A stretch of DNA of 64,000 bases, taken from assembly GCF_002368415.1 (NCBI RefSeq), contig NZ_AP018290.1, positions 8,299,717 to 8,363,716 on the forward strand, in the 5' to 3' direction. The position numbers were made by a program, and so were the translations under genes. Positions 36,138 to 45,028 of this stretch are shown piece after piece. Below the pieces are notes generated by a model. It did no database searches. It was not told the origin of the DNA and worked only from the letters and a program-made list of their open reading frames with translations. This DNA is from Calothrix sp. NIES-4105. Its GTDB lineage: Bacteria; Cyanobacteriota; Cyanobacteriia; Cyanobacteriales; Nostocaceae. Each line of letters begins with the position of its first letter. Position 1 is the first letter of the stretch.

Positions 36138-37274
36138 CTAAAAATTTATAAAACGATTTGGTGATAACTGGTTAATAATTTCGTCTTCTTGTCCTGCTAC
36201 CCAATTAGCAAACCTATAGGCAAGTGGTGGTATATATACAAGTGGATTGCTAAAACCTGAGAATATATAGATATTATCGTGTTCAGGAACGGCGCCAACC
36301 AAAGGCAAGCTGTCTTTACTAAAAGCTACCAAACAGTGGCGCCAAGTTGCAGGTACAGAAGATAAACAAGGTAATACCTGACCTATATTATTACGTAGCC
36401 ACTTTTCACTCTCTACTGCATCAACTTTTGCATCTGGGTCTGTAAGCGTTCGACTAATTTGCCCAATACGCATACTGCCATCTAAAAACTGCACGGCACC
36501 TGTATCTAATATTGCAGCCTCCGGTTCACTACCAGGATGGCGCCAAACTTCATCATCTTGACCAGCTTTAGCTTCAAAACCAAAGCGTTGTAATACTGCT
36601 GGCATTACTAATGTGCTAAGTTTGACATCAATTGGCGCCGTTTCCAGAATTTCTGCATGGGTAAAATATTGCTGTAAGAAAATACCAGACTTATTAAGCA
36701 ACTGTCTAGTAATACCTCCAGCGCAAATGGCAAGGTTTTTATACTCTACCTCCAAGGATTGAATATCAAGGACTTTAGTGAAAAGAATTTTTCCACCATT
36801 CTTTAGAAAAGCTTGGATGTATGCTTGTGCTGTGTTCTCTGGTTGAATATGACCATGTTTGACTGTTAAGGCGCCGGAAATGGCGTTTTTATTTAATAAT
36901 GGTTCTAATTCACATGCAGCTTCGACACAAAGCAACTGTGGTACTGTTTGAAAGCGAGAATAAGATTCAGCAACTACGTTTGGGTCTGAGGAGGCGTCAA
37001 TAGTTAAAAGTAAATCTATTTCGCGATACTCGATATCATCGCCCAACTCATGCAGCAACTCTCCATAGCGTTGTTTGCCTTCATTACAAAGTTGACGTGT
37101 TAATGAACTATTACCAGACCAAAACGCCAAACCACCATAACTGTAACGGGTAGCATTGTCAGGTACTGCATTTTGTTCTAATAAAACAACCGAAAAGCCT
37201 TTTTTGACAAGTTCATATCCAAGTGCTGCACCCGTAAATCCGGCGCCAATCACTACCCAATCATAGCTTTCCAT
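36138..37274 (-). CDS. FAD-dependent oxidoreductase (DAO / glycine oxidase-like)
   Basis: A 378-residue flavoprotein of the D-amino-acid-oxidase/glycine oxidase family. The dinucleotide-binding motif is VVIGAGFTGAALGYELVKKGFSVVLLEQ at ~7-33. Later motifs are KHGHIQPENTAQAYIQAFL near 165, NLAICAGGITRQLL near 200, and the C-terminal SGFSNPLVYIPPLAYRFANWV. It oxidises an amine substrate to an imine with release of peroxide. The ATG at 37274 (MESYDWVVIGAG) is preferred to the TTG eight codons upstream. The substrate is unknown. It is upstream-adjacent, tail-to-head, to the 2OG oxygenase gene on the same strand. Confidence 0.86.
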   Translation of the reverse strand: MESYDWVVIGAGFTGAALGYELVKKGFSVVLLEQNAVPDNATRYSYGGLAFWSGNSSLTRQLCNEGKQRYGELLHELGDDIEYREIDLLLTIDASSDPNVVAESYSRFQTVPQLLCVEAACELEPLLNKNAISGALTVKHGHIQPENTAQAYIQAFLKNGGKILFTKVLDIQSLEVEYKNLAICAGGITRQLLNKSGIFLQQYFTHAEILETAPIDVKLSTLVMPAVLQRFGFEAKAGQDDEVWRHPGSEPEAAILDTGAVQFLDGSMRIGQISRTLTDPDAKVDAVESEKWLRNNIGQVLPCLSSVPATWRHCLVAFSKDSLPLVGAVPEHDNIYIFSGFSNPLVYIPPLAYRFANWVAGQEDEIINQLSPNRFINF

Positions 37275-37459
37275 ACTTACAACACACCTAACTATCAAGG
37301 TAAATTGTAAGCCCTAAGCTACGTTAATACTGAGGTTACTATAAATGATGGTACGCCTAATAACAAAGAGCGCCTTTGTCAAGTTAATTTAATACTTGGC
37401 ATTGCTTATTTATTTAAATAATACTTCCAATAAAGATATCTTGATTTCGGAAAAAGTAG

Positions 37460-37479
37460 AGACGCGATTTATCGCGTCT
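37460..37479. repeat. AGACGCGAT palindromic repeat overlapping a stop codon
   Basis: AGACGCGATTTATCGCGTCT: arms of nine bases around TT. The TAG stop of the 2OG oxygenase (37478-37480 on the minus strand) overlaps its right arm. It is the same family as 6298, 23347 and 3593. Confidence 0.75.
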
Positions 37480-38350
37480 AGTACGTAGATTTTAATCGTG
37501 TTAAAAGATACTCTATTGCTGAAATTGGCGGATATATTGGTGATTCATTCATACAACTTGGTAAGCAGGTAATTTGAGTATCGTCGTTGGGATGACAGAA
37601 AAACGCTATCGAGTAACGCGACTGGTTGAGATTATCTGGAATTACTACTCGATGTTTGGTAGAGCAAAATATGTTATTTGTCCAACGTTGCATTAAGTCA
37701 CCTGTGTTAACTACTACAGTGCCAGGTATTACAGGCGCCGCTATCCATTCCCCAGATATTGTCTTTACTTCTAGACCACTTACTTCGTGTTGAAACAATA
37801 GCGTAATACTACCGTAGTCAGAGTGTTCTCCTGCGCGCGTTTGTCTTGAGTGTGGTGATTTTTGTAGTGGAGGATAATGTAATAGTCTTAGGGTATGGTG
37901 ATTTTGGTTGTGGTTGTTTGCGAAGAAGTTTGTAGGTAGTTCTAACGCGCGTCCTATTGCTTCTAAGATTTGATTGGATAATTTTGTACAAGCGTTAAAG
38001 AATTCTACAATATAGGGATACTGGGCGATGATATGGGAAGTTTGGTTATTTAATCTACTAACATTAAATGCTTCTTTTAAGTCACCTGGTTGGTTTGGGT
38101 TAAGTCGTTCGCGTTCAATACCTACGTAACCTTGGTTGCTAAATTCGTCGCTCCATGCTGACTTCTGTTTGATTTCTAATGGTTGATTGAAAAAAGATTT
38201 GCTAGTATTAAATATCTTTTCTATTAGGTCTTGAGATATATTAACGTTTTGTAAGTACATGAAGCCTACTTCTGAGCAAGCTTGGTAGATTTGTTTGATA
38301 ATATTTTCACTTTTTATGTGGCAGAAGTCTATGAGTGGGATTTGATACAT
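37478..38350 (-). CDS. 2-oxoglutarate/Fe(II) oxygenase, isopenicillin N synthase family
   Basis: A 290-residue oxygenase. Iron ligands are H and D in GEHSDYGSITLLFQ (~175) and H in CSTKHRVV (~232); RYSIAFF (~243) holds the Arg that binds the 2-oxoglutarate carboxylate. N-terminal IPLIDF and QACSEVGFMYLQNVNI match the DIOX_N segment. It would hydroxylate or desaturate an unidentified substrate, possibly a hormone-like or secondary metabolite. The start is ATG 38350. The stop lies in a palindromic repeat. The FAD oxidoreductase gene follows 200 bases downstream on the same strand, so related substrates are possible but unproven. Confidence 0.92.
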   Translation of the reverse strand: MYQIPLIDFCHIKSENIIKQIYQACSEVGFMYLQNVNISQDLIEKIFNTSKSFFNQPLEIKQKSAWSDEFSNQGYVGIERERLNPNQPGDLKEAFNVSRLNNQTSHIIAQYPYIVEFFNACTKLSNQILEAIGRALELPTNFFANNHNQNHHTLRLLHYPPLQKSPHSRQTRAGEHSDYGSITLLFQHEVSGLEVKTISGEWIAAPVIPGTVVVNTGDLMQRWTNNIFCSTKHRVVIPDNLNQSRYSIAFFCHPNDDTQITCLPSCMNESPIYPPISAIEYLLTRLKSTY

Positions 38351-38375
38351 TTTTATTCTGTGTGAATAAGGGCAT

Positions 38376-38407
38376 CTCTTGTGGAATGGGCATCCTTGCC
38401 CGTTCCA
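38376..38407. repeat. CTTGTGGAATGGGCATCC repeat copy
   Basis: TCTTGTGGAATGGGCATCCT followed by TGCCCGTTCC, upstream of the 2OG oxygenase start and the divergent GNAT gene. Confidence 0.6.
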
Positions 38408-38453
38408 AAAGAAAGGAAAACTTTAGAAGATAGCAAGGAGTACAACTTATTAT

Positions 38454-38960
38454 ATGTTAAGTATTCGTTTCGCTGATATTGAGAAAGATATAAATAATAT
38501 TCGCGAGTTATTTAATGAAAATTTATCTGAAGTCCATCCAATATTTGCACGAGATTTCAATATAAATCTTGATGTTAATGAACTTTTAGCTCAGGACATT
38601 GCCAAGCTTAATCAATTTACGGCGCCGAATGGTGGTTTATTTTTGGCACAAGTTGAAAATAAAAATGTTGGTTGTGCAGGATTTAGGCAAAATAGTGAAA
38701 GTATAGCCGAAGTTAAAAGGATGTATGTTAAGCCAGAATACCGTAGACAAGGAATTGGTCGCACGTTACTACAAGCAATAATTAATCAAACTAGCAATAT
38801 TGGTTACTCAAAATTACGTTTAGATACACCAGATTATGCACAAGAAGCGCAATCTTTGTATCGTTCGTTTGGGTTCAAAGAAATTTCTCCATATCTAGAA
38901 AGTGATATTCCTGAAGAATTACACCCTAAATGGATTTTCATGGAATTGACTACTTTTTAA
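38454..38960 (+). CDS. GNAT-family N-acetyltransferase
   Basis: A 168-residue acetyltransferase. The acetyl-CoA pyrophosphate motif is VKPEYRRQGIGRTLLQAII (R-x-x-G-x-G/A) at ~98-116, preceded by the strand GGLFLAQVENKNVGCAGF and followed by KLRLDTPDYAQEAQSLYRSFGFKEI. The substrate amine is unknown. It is divergent from the 2OG oxygenase with a shared region of about 100 bases that includes the CTTGTGG repeat. Confidence 0.9.
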   Translation: MLSIRFADIEKDINNIRELFNENLSEVHPIFARDFNINLDVNELLAQDIAKLNQFTAPNGGLFLAQVENKNVGCAGFRQNSESIAEVKRMYVKPEYRRQGIGRTLLQAIINQTSNIGYSKLRLDTPDYAQEAQSLYRSFGFKEISPYLESDIPEELHPKWIFMELTTF

Positions 38961-39134
38961 GTTCTTTTACAAGTGGTAAATCTTTACTTGCATCTTTCTG
39001 GAAAGCGAGACATAAGCTGTGTGTTCCAGAAACAGGCGCCAATAAATCGAAATCCGGCTCTGCGACTCGTGATAAACTCAAAGGAGAGCAGCGAGTGTGA
39101 AAACGCGCGGTTTAAACTCAAAGGACGCAGATCG

Positions 39135-39500
39135 TTAATCGGTTGTGATCGTTGCCAACAGAATTCCTAAGAGGCGCTCGATAGGCGTTATATCATATTC
39201 AGTAATATCAACCACAAGTTCAGTTCCTGAGAGCTTGAGGAATTTCCAACTACTGCCGCTGGTTACACAACCATAGACAGAGGGAATCGCAAGATTGTGA
39301 GTTTGATTAAACAGTTGTGCTGCTACCATAGCAGCGGCACATTGTCCTAGCCCATTTTCTAAAATGCCACGTTTGGCTGACTCTATCACTACAACTGGAG
39401 CTTGAATTACAGATTGACTTTGAATTAGCGAGCGCGTTTCCCGAATGCTGAGATTGAACTGTTCAAGAACCATTTCTAGCGTAAAATCACTATATGCCAT
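39135..39500 (-). CDS. internally truncated nuclease-fold-like cyanobacterial protein
   Basis: A 121-residue protein. It begins like a ~200-residue cyanobacterial family that I recall, with MAYSDFTLEMV, and ends like it: ENGLGQCAAAMVAAQLFNQTHN, IPSVYGCVTSGSSWKFLKLSG. That family has a PD-(D/E)XK-like layout. Between residue ~22 and the strand APVVVIESAKRG about 90-100 residues usually found are missing, and the motif expected as EAKN reads ESAK. It is therefore probably a deleted, inactive relative. The reading frame itself is intact and has an ATG at 39500. It is downstream of ychF on the same strand, separated by about 90 bases. Confidence 0.6.
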   Translation of the reverse strand: MAYSDFTLEMVLEQFNLSIRETRSLIQSQSVIQAPVVVIESAKRGILENGLGQCAAAMVAAQLFNQTHNLAIPSVYGCVTSGSSWKFLKLSGTELVVDITEYDITPIERLLGILLATITTD

Positions 39501-39593
39501 CGTAATTATTGCTCCTAAATTCGTAACCGCTCAAAAAAGAATTAACGGATGTAACAGATAAGCCATCCGTTACATCCGTTATATCCGTTGCCA

Positions 39594-40685
39594 CTATGCG
39601 CTGGTCAGAAATTCCATTACATCCCCTTCTTGAACAACATACTCTTTTCCTTCCTTACGTAACAAACCTTTCTCTCTGGCGCCACTAAATGAACCAGAAC
39701 TTATTAAATCATTGTAAGCTACCGTTTCCGCGCGGATAAAACAGCGCTCAAAATCTGAGTGGATAACACCTGCTGCTTGCGGCGCCTTCATTCCAGCTTT
39801 AATAGTCCAAGCGCGCGATTCTTTTTCGCCCGTGGTAAAATATGTTCGTAAACCTAACAGCGCGTAGGTTGCACGAATCAAAGATTTTAAACCACCTTCT
39901 TCTACACCCAAAGAAGCTAAAAAATCGGCTCTTTCTTCGGCTGGTAATTCAATTAACTCAGACTCTACTTGGGCAGAAACAACTACAACTTGCGCTTTCT
40001 CTTGTTCTGCTATCGCGCGCACCTGCTCTACATACTTGTTACCACTTGCCAAGTCATCTTCCGATACATTTGCTGCAAAAATAATCGGTTTGGCAGTCAG
40101 CAACCCTAAAAACTTAATTGTTTCCAGTTCTTCCTCGGTCAAATCAATCTGACGAACTGACTTACCTTCGTTTAACTGTGCTGCTACTTTCTCTAATACT
40201 ACTAACTCAGCTTGGGCTTCTTTGGAAGCGCGCGCTTGCTTCTTAGTCCGTTCGATACGCTTGTCAACTTGCCCTAAGTCAGCTAAAGCAAGCTCCAAAT
40301 TAATCGTTTCAATATCCCGTACTGGGTCAACCGAACCAGAAACGTGAATAATATCATCATTCTCGAAGCAGCGCACCATGTGAACGATAGCATCTACCTC
40401 ACGAATATTAGACAAGAAAGCGTTACCCATTCCCTCACCTTTACTCGCACCCTTAATCAAACCAGCAATATCGACAAACTCAACCTGTGCTGGGACGATT
40501 TGTTTCGATGAGGAAAGTTTGGACAAAACGTTTAACCGTTCGTCAGGAACCGAAACAATACCGACATTTGGGTCTTTGGTACAAAAAGGGAAGTTCGCAG
40601 CTTCTGCCTTGGCATTTTCGACCAAAGCGTTGAATAAAGTAGATTTTCCTACGTTGGGCAGTCCAACAATCCCAGCTCTGAGCAT
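39594..40685 (-). CDS. ychF: redox-regulated ATPase YchF (OLA1 family)
   Basis: A 363-residue Obg-like ATPase that binds ribosomes and responds to oxidative state. G1 is GIVGLPNVGKSTLFNAL at 5-21, G3 VEFVDIAGLIKGASKGEGMGN at ~66, and the NxxE-type G4 of the family, which favours ATP, is AANVSEDDL near 205. The coiled-coil segment follows, and the C-terminal TGS-like domain has SRAWTIKAGMKAPQAAGVIHSDFERCFIRAETVAYNDL. The length matches E. coli YchF (363). Start ATG 40685; monocistronic by context. Confidence 0.96.
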   Translation of the reverse strand: MLRAGIVGLPNVGKSTLFNALVENAKAEAANFPFCTKDPNVGIVSVPDERLNVLSKLSSSKQIVPAQVEFVDIAGLIKGASKGEGMGNAFLSNIREVDAIVHMVRCFENDDIIHVSGSVDPVRDIETINLELALADLGQVDKRIERTKKQARASKEAQAELVVLEKVAAQLNEGKSVRQIDLTEEELETIKFLGLLTAKPIIFAANVSEDDLASGNKYVEQVRAIAEQEKAQVVVVSAQVESELIELPAEERADFLASLGVEEGGLKSLIRATYALLGLRTYFTTGEKESRAWTIKAGMKAPQAAGVIHSDFERCFIRAETVAYNDLISSGSFSGAREKGLLRKEGKEYVVQEGDVMEFLTSA

Positions 40686-40946
40686 ATCAATGTTTTATAG
40701 CGTCTCTTACTTTTGCAAGGATATCAAATGTAACGCGCTGTTGGACGGAGTAAATTGGCAAAGGATGATGTAACCCATGTAACGGATGTGTTATTAATTA
40801 TTTTTTTTATTCGATATTTTCTGTATCTATTATATCAATAATTATGTTAATTATTTTCATCAAAAATTAATTTTATATTTCTACAAATTTTAGGTAAAGT
40901 AGATTTATTCCAAGACAATGGTGTCTTACTAACACACCGGATAATT

Positions 40947-41315
40947 ATGGGGAAATTACTCCAATTCAAATCTGTTCCCAAGGTCTTATTTCCAATTATC
41001 GCGCTGCCATTTGTAGCATTCACTTCGCAAGCTGCACTGGCAGAGGTATGTAATATTCAGCTTCACAACAGCAGTAGCTTTAAAATTCGTGAAGTTAAGA
41101 TGTCACATGTTGATAAAGATGATTGGGGGGAAAATCTGGTTGATAATCTTGAAGATAAAGTTGTCTGGCAAGGTCAATCAGTTAACATGCACTTTGACCG
41201 CGATAGCGATAAGTGTTTATATGATATGAAAATTATCAATGAACATCATCAAGAAGAGGAACTTCATGGTGTCAACTTATGCGAGAACCCTGATTTTGAA
41301 ATCTCGGATGAGTAA
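40947..41315 (+). CDS. small secreted hypothetical protein
   Basis: A 122-residue protein with a classical signal peptide (KVLFPIIALPFVAFTSQAALA, cleavage after ALA near residue 32). The mature part is acidic: EVCNIQLHNSSSFKIREVKM, then VDNLEDKVVWQGQSVNMHFD and a tail ending ENPDFEISDE. Three cysteines remain after cleavage (CNI, KCL, LCE). Probably periplasmic or external. I do not recognise a family. Confidence 0.7.
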   Translation: MGKLLQFKSVPKVLFPIIALPFVAFTSQAALAEVCNIQLHNSSSFKIREVKMSHVDKDDWGENLVDNLEDKVVWQGQSVNMHFDRDSDKCLYDMKIINEHHQEEELHGVNLCENPDFEISDE

Positions 41316-41330
41316 GTAAAAATTTCTTAG

Positions 41331-41590
41331 CCCCCCTTAAAAAGCTACCGTGTACACACAACTTTTTGGCATTGGGGGCAGGGGAGCAGGGGGTGTTTTT
41401 GGAGGCTGGAAACGGAGGAAATGAGGAAATTGAGGAACTATTCTTCCAAGTATTTGCGTCAATTAAGAATCAATGAAGGCTCCATATTGCTCCTTGTTCC
41501 TCCTCCCCTCCCTACATCCGAAGCGCCCAAAGCAACCCAAGCGCCACCTTTTTTCGACTTGTGTGTACACCGTAGCCTTAAAAAGGGGGG
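41331..41590. repeat. MITE-like element with imperfect terminal inverted repeats
   Basis: The left end has CCCCCCTTAAAAAGCTACCG and TGTACACACAA; the right end has TTGTGTGTACACCGTAGCC and TTAAAAAGGGGGG. The arms match inversely over about 35-40 bases with mismatches. The interior is ~180 bases without a supported gene. The C-rich core also occurs at 42881 and about 1171. Confidence 0.6.
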
Positions 41591-41622
41591 TTGGGGAGAT
41601 AAAAATCCAGTTTCTTGAGTTG

Positions 41623-41829
41623 TTAGGGTACTGTTTGTGGGATAGGACCTGGGACAGGTTGAGGAATAGGCGCCGGAACTGGCTCAGGTACTGGTGCGGG
41701 TATCGGTTGTGGTGTTGGGTCAGGTACAATACCTGGTTCTGGGTTAGGTGATGGTTGTGGACTTGGTAATGGGTTTGGGTTGGGTGTCGGAATTTGTGGT
41801 TCGGGTATAGATATTAAGCTGGGAATCAT
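41623..41829 (-). CDS. possible proline-rich small protein
   Basis: From an ATG at 41829 the frame gives 68 residues of almost pure Pro-x dipeptides (PNPNPLPSPQPSPNPEPG, PQPIPAPVPEPVPAPIPQP). No signal peptide. Such sequence may be a linker, a surface rod, or a frame of a G/T-rich repeat with no product. I have no family or neighbour evidence, so confidence is low. Confidence 0.3.
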   Translation of the reverse strand: MIPSLISIPEPQIPTPNPNPLPSPQPSPNPEPGIVPDPTPQPIPAPVPEPVPAPIPQPVPGPIPQTVP

Positions 41830-41947
41830 ATTAAATAAGTAAGGATTAAAGGGTAAATGGTAAGCGTGCGAACATACACACGGTTTGTAATTTTAATGCC
41901 TTCTGTTTCCACTCTCATCTTTTAATTATTTGTTGCCATCTATCGAA

Positions 41948-43435
41948 ATGATTAATAGTGCTTCGCAAGCTCAAACACCTTTACTGACTGCGCTTTATGA
42001 ATGTGCCAAATCATCACATGCCCCTTTTTATACCCCTGGACACAAGCGAGGTGTAGGAATTTCGCCTTCTCTTATAGATGTGTTTGGTAAATCTGTATTT
42101 ACTGCGGACTTACCAGAATTAACTGAGTTGGATAATTTGTTTGCACCGGAGGGTGTAATTGATGAAGCACAGCAGTTAGCAGCAGAAGCATTCGGCGCCG
42201 CGCGTACTTGGTTTTTAGTAAATGGTTCGACATGCGGTATCGAAGCGGCGATTATGGCAACTTGCAATGCAGGAGATAAAATTATTCTGCCGCGTAATGT
42301 TCATTCATCGGTAATTGCTGGCTTAATTCTTTCAGGCGCCATACCTATTTTTATCAATCCAGAATACGACGCAGTTTTAGATATTGCTCATAGTATTACA
42401 CCAGAAAGTGTTGCAGTAGCATTACATCAACACCCCGATGCGAAAGCAGTATTAATGGTGTATCCAACTTATTACGGTGTTTGTGGTGATGTAGCGAAGA
42501 TCGCAAATATTGTACATCAATATAATATCCCGTTAATTTTAGACGAAGCACACGGCGCCCATTTTGCCTTTCATCCAGACCTGCCCATATCAGGTTTAGC
42601 AGCAGGTGCAGATATTTGTGTTCAATCTACACATAAAACACTGGGCGCCATGACACAAGCATCAATGCTGCACGTTCAAGGAAACATAGTAAACTACGAC
42701 AGAATTAGTAAAGTATTACAACTAGTTCAATCAACAAGCCCAAGTTACATACTAATGGCTTCACTTGATGCTGCACGCGCGCAAATGGCATTACACGGCA
42801 ACTCTCTAATTACCCAAACATTACAATTTGCCCACACCGCACGTCTTAACATCAACAAAATCCCAGGTCTATCAACCCCTCTTAGCCCCCCTTATCAAGC
42901 TCTGTTGGGGGGATTTATCAATTTAGACGCAACCCGTCTAACAATAAACGTCTCCAACCTCGGAATCACAGGATTTGAAGCAGACGAAATTTTAGAAACT
43001 CAACTCGCAGTCAGAAGCGAACTTGCATCACTACAAAATCTCACATTTATTATTAGTATCGGCAACACCCAACAAGACATCGATAAATTAATACAAGCTT
43101 TCAACACCCTAGCTGGAATGGCGCCTGTGAGTAAAAACAATACAAAATTAACTAGTGCAAAAATATTATATAGTCTTACTGCATCAAATAGTATATTACA
43201 CATCTCTCCCCGCGAAGCTTACTTTGCAGCATCCGAAACTTTACCACTTGACCAAACTTACTCGCGCATCAGTGCCGAGACAATATGTCCTTATCCCCCA
43301 GGTATACCTGTATTAATGCCTGGAGAAATAATAACCAAAGAAGCTTTAGAATACCTTCAAAAAGTCAAAGTATTAGGAGGTTTTTTAACTGGTTGTAGTG
43401 ATACCACTTTAAAAACCCTAAAAGTTATTGCTTAA
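41948..43435 (+). CDS. PLP-dependent Orn/Lys/Arg decarboxylase-family enzyme
   Basis: A 495-residue fold-type I PLP enzyme. N-terminus: FYTPGHKRGVGISPSLIDVFG and ELTELDNLFAPEGVIDEAQQLAAEAFGA. PLP contacts: LVNGSTCGIEAAIMA, LILDEAHGAHFAFHPDLP (Asp and His) and the Schiff-base Lys in ADICVQSTHKTLGAMTQASMLH near residue 230. Bacterial relatives decarboxylate arginine, ornithine or lysine to polyamines; which amino acid is used here cannot be decided. Start ATG 41948 rather than the TTG at 41930. Unusually, the codons for PLSPPYQALLGGF (~310-323) are a translated copy of a C-rich/G-rich dispersed repeat (42881-42915). Confidence 0.91.
   Translation: MINSASQAQTPLLTALYECAKSSHAPFYTPGHKRGVGISPSLIDVFGKSVFTADLPELTELDNLFAPEGVIDEAQQLAAEAFGAARTWFLVNGSTCGIEAAIMATCNAGDKIILPRNVHSSVIAGLILSGAIPIFINPEYDAVLDIAHSITPESVAVALHQHPDAKAVLMVYPTYYGVCGDVAKIANIVHQYNIPLILDEAHGAHFAFHPDLPISGLAAGADICVQSTHKTLGAMTQASMLHVQGNIVNYDRISKVLQLVQSTSPSYILMASLDAARAQMALHGNSLITQTLQFAHTARLNINKIPGLSTPLSPPYQALLGGFINLDATRLTINVSNLGITGFEADEILETQLAVRSELASLQNLTFIISIGNTQQDIDKLIQAFNTLAGMAPVSKNNTKLTSAKILYSLTASNSILHISPREAYFAASETLPLDQTYSRISAETICPYPPGIPVLMPGEIITKEALEYLQKVKVLGGFLTGCSDTTLKTLKVIA
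42881..42915. repeat. CCCCCC...GGGGGG repeat within a coding sequence
   Basis: CTTAGCCCCCCTTATCAAGC followed by GTTGGGGGGATTT. Copies outside genes are at ~1171-1200 and at the ends of the 41331-41590 element. Here it is in frame inside the decarboxylase gene. Confidence 0.65.
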
Positions 43436-43440
43436 TTGCA

Positions 43441-43580
43441 TCCTCACTTGAAGGAAGGCGCCGTTTAATATTTTCCTAGAGGATATATTGACATTGAACT
43501 TATCCTCGCTTGAAGGAAGGCGCCGTTGAACATTTTCCTAGAGGATATATTGACATCGAACTTATCCTCTAGGAATTTTG
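43441..43580. repeat. 62-bp tandem repeat, 2.2 copies
   Basis: TCCTC.CTTGAAGGAAGGCG starts at 43441 and 43503, and TCCTCTAGGA starts a third partial unit at 43565, a constant period of 62. Each full unit contains GGCGCC, the palindrome TCCTAGAGGA and GATATATTGACAT. It lies 70-200 bases upstream of the P450 start. Confidence 0.85.
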
Positions 43581-43648
43581 GCAGCTTTTTAATTATTATG
43601 CCTTTGTAAGGTTAATTACAAAGAATCATTACAATTATCCCAAGAGTG

Positions 43649-44905
43649 ATGCTTAATAACACCAGCGTGACACAAACTGACTACTCTCCTCTATCACCAC
43701 AACACCAGGCAAATCCTTATGAGTTCTATGCTCGATCAAGGCAGGAATACCCAGTATTTTACAGTCCAATGCTCAAACTTTGGATTGTTACTCGTTACGC
43801 GGAGATTACTCAAGTTTTAAAAGATACAAACCGCTTTTCTTCTGCTAACTCAAATCTCGTTGATTTGGAAATCAGTCCAGAGGTAGAAGCTATTTTGAAA
43901 GAAGGCTATCCAGATATGCCGCGTCCTAGCCTTGTGGATAATGACCCACCTGGACATACGCGCATTCGTAGTTTGGTAAGTAGTGTATTGACGCCCGCGC
44001 GTATTGCTGCAAATGAACCTCACATTTATGCAACAGCAAATGCGCTCATTGATGATTGGATTGATTCTGGGTGTGTCGATATTATAAAAGGTTTTGCCTC
44101 CCCATTACCTCTATTTATCATTGGTGATTTTTTGGGTATTCCCCGTCAAGATATTCACACCGTTAAAAAATGGTGTGATGATTGGTTAATAATACTTTCT
44201 GGAGGGGCGCCTGTAGAACAGCATGTTGGATGCGCTCGCAGTTTTGTGTCTTTGCAGCACTATGTTGCAGATATTTTAAAACAGCGTTCTATAAATCCGC
44301 AAGATGACTTATTGACGGGGTTGCTTAACGCTAGTTTGGAAGGAGAAGCAAATCTTTCTACATCGGAAATTATTAGCTTAGTTATGCAATTATTATTTGC
44401 AGGACATGAAACTACGGCTCATTTAATAGGTAACGCTGTTGCTTTATTAGTACAACACCCCCAACAATTAGAAGCTTTGCGACAAAATCCTAGTTTGGCA
44501 GTTAATGCGGTGGAAGAGGTAATACGTTTTGAGTCTCCTGTACCAGGATTAATTCGTACAACCACCGAAGCTGTGGAATTGGGTGGAGTACAGTTACCAA
44601 AAGGCGCCCGCGTCCAATTACTATATGCATCGGGTAATAGAGATAATATCCAGTTTCCTGAGCCAGAACGTTTTGACATTCACCGTATTCCTAACGGCAA
44701 GCATTTAGCTTTCGGTGGGGGTATCCATTACTGTGTTGGTGCAGCACTTGCACGTTTGGAAGGAAGAATAGCACTCGAAGTGCTAACTCAACGCTTGTCA
44801 AACTTACGGATGGTTCCTAACCAAGAAATCGCTTATGTTCCAAGTATCATCATTCGCGGGTTATTAAAGTTTTTAGTCGAGTGGGATGTTGTAGGGCATA
44901 ATTGA
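43649..44905 (+). CDS. cytochrome P450
   Basis: A 418-residue soluble bacterial-type P450. Motifs are the I-helix LLFAGHETTAHLIGNAVALL (~250), the ExxR of the K helix EEVIRFESPV (~290), the PERFDIHR region, and the haem-thiolate loop FGGGIHYCVGAALARLEG with the Cys ligand at ~362. No membrane anchor, so it depends on separate ferredoxin and reductase. It resembles CYP110/CYP120-like and class I bacterial P450s; the substrate is unknown. The start is ATG 43649, or GTG one codon earlier. The upstream 62-bp repeats may affect its transcription. Confidence 0.93.
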   Translation: MLNNTSVTQTDYSPLSPQHQANPYEFYARSRQEYPVFYSPMLKLWIVTRYAEITQVLKDTNRFSSANSNLVDLEISPEVEAILKEGYPDMPRPSLVDNDPPGHTRIRSLVSSVLTPARIAANEPHIYATANALIDDWIDSGCVDIIKGFASPLPLFIIGDFLGIPRQDIHTVKKWCDDWLIILSGGAPVEQHVGCARSFVSLQHYVADILKQRSINPQDDLLTGLLNASLEGEANLSTSEIISLVMQLLFAGHETTAHLIGNAVALLVQHPQQLEALRQNPSLAVNAVEEVIRFESPVPGLIRTTTEAVELGGVQLPKGARVQLLYASGNRDNIQFPEPERFDIHRIPNGKHLAFGGGIHYCVGAALARLEGRIALEVLTQRLSNLRMVPNQEIAYVPSIIIRGLLKFLVEWDVVGHN

Positions 44906-45028
44906 TAACTCATTTATAATGCGAAGCGGGGAACGTTAACTTTTCTTAATATAAAGTTATGTTTAATTTGACCTGCACGCTGGGAACTCTAACAAAAGAG
45001 TTTCAATAAAGACTGTGAGGTCAAGGTT

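Noticed and set aside
38973..39130. Short plus-strand frame after the GNAT gene
   Set aside because: Composition and lack of a ribosome-binding site suggest chance; it overlaps the end of the nuclease-like gene.
41391..41618. Short frames within the 41331-41590 inverted-repeat element
   Set aside because: No start signal, no recognisable protein, and they lie between terminal repeats of a non-coding unit.
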